Shown piece after piece: positions 62,788-64,000 of a DNA stretch of 64,000 bases. The DNA is taken from contig NZ_JAAAPO010000005.1 in NCBI RefSeq assembly GCF_009909235.1, forward strand, positions 353,283 through 417,282, in the 5' to 3' direction. This DNA comes from Novosphingobium ovatum (GTDB lineage Bacteria; Pseudomonadota; Alphaproteobacteria; Sphingomonadales; Sphingomonadaceae). Position numbers and translations under genes: made by a program. A model generated the notes under the pieces. It searched no databases and was not told where the DNA came from. It worked only from the letters and a program-made list of their open reading frames with translations. Position 1 is the stretch's first letter. Every line of letters starts with the position of its first letter.

Positions 62788-63846
62788 ATGACCGACCGCC
62801 TTTGGACATCCACCCCCACCATGGGTCGCCGCACTTTGCTGAGCGGCGCGGGGGCCGCGGGATTGGCGCTGGGTTGGGGCGGCCCGGCATGGGGGCTGTC
62901 GGCCACGCCACGCCAACGGATCATCATCGACAATGACCTGTCGGGTGACCCTGATGGCTTGTTCCAACTGGCGCACCATCTGGCCTCGCCCTCATGTGAT
63001 GTGAGGTTGGTCGTGGGATCGCATCTGCATGATCCCGAACCGTTCGACCATTCGGCCACACAGGCCGACAACGCCGCCGCCAAAGCGCGCGAAATCATCG
63101 CCTTGATGAAACTGCCCCGCCGTCCCAAGGTACTGGCGGGCGCAAACAAGGCCCCCGATTTCGCCCATCCGGCACCCACCCCCGCCACCGCCGCCATCAT
63201 TGCCGAAGCGATGCGTGACGACACCACCCTGCCGCTATATTACTGCGCCGGCGCGGGCCTGACCGAGCTGGCCATGGCGTGGAAGCTGGAACCGCGCATC
63301 GGCAAAAGACTGAAGCTGGTGTGGATCGGCGGACCCGAGCACAATGAGCTGAACCCCACCCTGCCGGTGCGGACCGACCCCGAATACAATCTGACGATTG
63401 ACGCCGAGGCGGTCCGGATCCTGTTCAACCAATCCGATATCGAGATCTGGCAGATCCCGCGTGATGCCTATCGCCAGATGCTGATTTCGCACGCGGAATT
63501 GCGGGCGGGGCTGGCGGGCGCGGGGCGGCTGGGGCGATACCTGACGGCTTCGCTGGACCGCATCATCGCCATGGTGGCCAAAGCGCCGCCCCCGCACAAC
63601 ATGGGCATCGGCGAAACCTATATTCTGGGCGACAGCCCGCTGGTAACGGCCACGGCCCTGCAATCCTCGTTCGAGCCGGATGCGTCCTCCAGCGCCTATG
63701 TCATCAAGCCCACGCCGATGGTCGACGCAAAGGGATTTTATACCCCAAATCCTGGCGGGAGGCCGATGCGGGTGTTCACCCGGATCGACACTCGCCTGAC
63801 CTTTTCAGACATGTTCGCCAAACTGACCGAGGCCGCCGCCCGATAG
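62788..63846 (+). CDS. Exported nucleoside-hydrolase-like protein
   Basis: 352 residues. Tat-type signal MGRRTLLSGAGAAGLALGWG after a short leader. The mature domain begins RIIIDNDLSGDPDGLFQLAHHL, a variant of the metal-binding DxDxxxDD loop of inosine-uridine nucleoside hydrolases, with further acidic/His positions and AEAMRDDTTLPLYYCAGAGLTEL. The loop departs from DTDPGVDDALA, so substrate and even catalysis are uncertain. GGGAGAGAG precedes the ATG. Its partner genes are unknown. Confidence 0.8.
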   Translation: MTDRLWTSTPTMGRRTLLSGAGAAGLALGWGGPAWGLSATPRQRIIIDNDLSGDPDGLFQLAHHLASPSCDVRLVVGSHLHDPEPFDHSATQADNAAAKAREIIALMKLPRRPKVLAGANKAPDFAHPAPTPATAAIIAEAMRDDTTLPLYYCAGAGLTELAMAWKLEPRIGKRLKLVWIGGPEHNELNPTLPVRTDPEYNLTIDAEAVRILFNQSDIEIWQIPRDAYRQMLISHAELRAGLAGAGRLGRYLTASLDRIIAMVAKAPPPHNMGIGETYILGDSPLVTATALQSSFEPDASSSAYVIKPTPMVDAKGFYTPNPGGRPMRVFTRIDTRLTFSDMFAKLTEAAAR

Positions 63847-63870
63847 GGGTAGCGGCCCCGGCACAGGGGT

Positions 63871-64000
63871 TTAGATCCCCATGATCTTCTTGTTGAGTTC
63901 GCGATCAGCGCCGCCTTGGGCGAAGTCGTCGAAGGCGTGGGTGGTGGTCTGGATGATGTGGCGGGCGATGAAGGGGGCGCCTTCTGCGGCGCCCTGTTCG
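63871..64000 (-). CDS. 3' end of an unidentified gene (runs off the right edge)
   Basis: Only the last 42 codons are present: ...EGAPFIARHIIQTTTHAFDD...ELNKKIMGI, stop TAA at 63871. I do not recognise it. Composition and codon use look like a real chromosomal gene. It converges on the nucleoside-hydrolase-like gene with 24 bases between stops. Confidence 0.6.
   Translation of the reverse strand, partial: EQGAAEGAPFIARHIIQTTTHAFDDFAQGGADRELNKKIMGI

Overview
The window looks like the chromosome of a sphingomonad alphaproteobacterium (Sphingomonadales, probably Sphingomonadaceae and possibly Novosphingobium). The reasons are high GC, serine palmitoyltransferase with its own acyl carrier protein, a CtrA/DivK/MipZ cell-cycle gene set, a DksA with a single zinc-finger cysteine, a TonB-ExbB-ExbD-ExbD operon and a vertically inherited type of gene transfer agent (GTA) cluster. 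I saw no rRNA, tRNA, CRISPR array, insertion sequence or transposase.

Layout. 1-7 kb: the 5' end of ctrA, a lone peptide-binding lipoprotein, a PilZ protein, dksA, a small Sel1-like gene, and a tightly packed minus-strand operon (DUF3572, HAD hydrolase, RidA, glycerophosphodiesterase, FemAB/GNAT-like) divergent from divK. 7.5-9 kb: acpR-spt, the committed step of sphingolipid synthesis. 9.2-14.1 kb: rfbCBDA (dTDP-L-rhamnose) and ugd (UDP-glucuronate), surface polysaccharide precursors. 15.0-29.3 kb: a GTA structural operon in the Rhodobacter capsulatus order (TerS, TerL, portal, g3.5, protease, capsid, adaptor, g8-g15) plus a DUF2793 gene, with a near-consensus promoter and a terminator-like hairpin at its ends. 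29.5-34.5 kb: an OmpA protein with a 29-proline linker, queC, and argD-argF-hslO. 34.7-38.3 kb: a double cold-shock-domain protein, a DUF442 protein, and glnK-amtB behind a perfect sigma-54 promoter, followed by a structured 3' region with anti-Shine-Dalgarno loops. 38.6-53.6 kb: housekeeping genes (prfC, aldose epimerase, pheST, rpmI-rplT, a histidinol/inositol phosphatase, prs, glpX, hom), two AraC regulators and a secreted protein. 53.9-56.6 kb: tonB-exbB-exbD-exbD. 56.7-64 kb: a ligase-associated type DEXH helicase, phosphomannomutase, a membrane J-protein, mipZ, panC, an exported nucleoside-hydrolase-like protein and the 3' end of an unidentified gene.

Most notable observations. (1) The region 3' of glnK-amtB could encode a small RNA: two stem-loops whose loops carry CCUCC/CUCC anti-Shine-Dalgarno motifs, then an intrinsic terminator, all under a sigma-54 promoter. 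(2) In the GTA tail, the distal-tail protein (DUF2460) is fused behind about 571 residues that look like a glycoside-hydrolase TIM barrel, while the g15 homologue is much shorter than its R. capsulatus counterpart; the canonical DUF2460 part begins exactly at an internal ATG. (3) The GTA head-closure position (g7) is held by an unrecognised 60-residue ORF. (4) Strong hairpins without typical terminator context lie in the spacers around the capsid gene and between exbB and exbD1.
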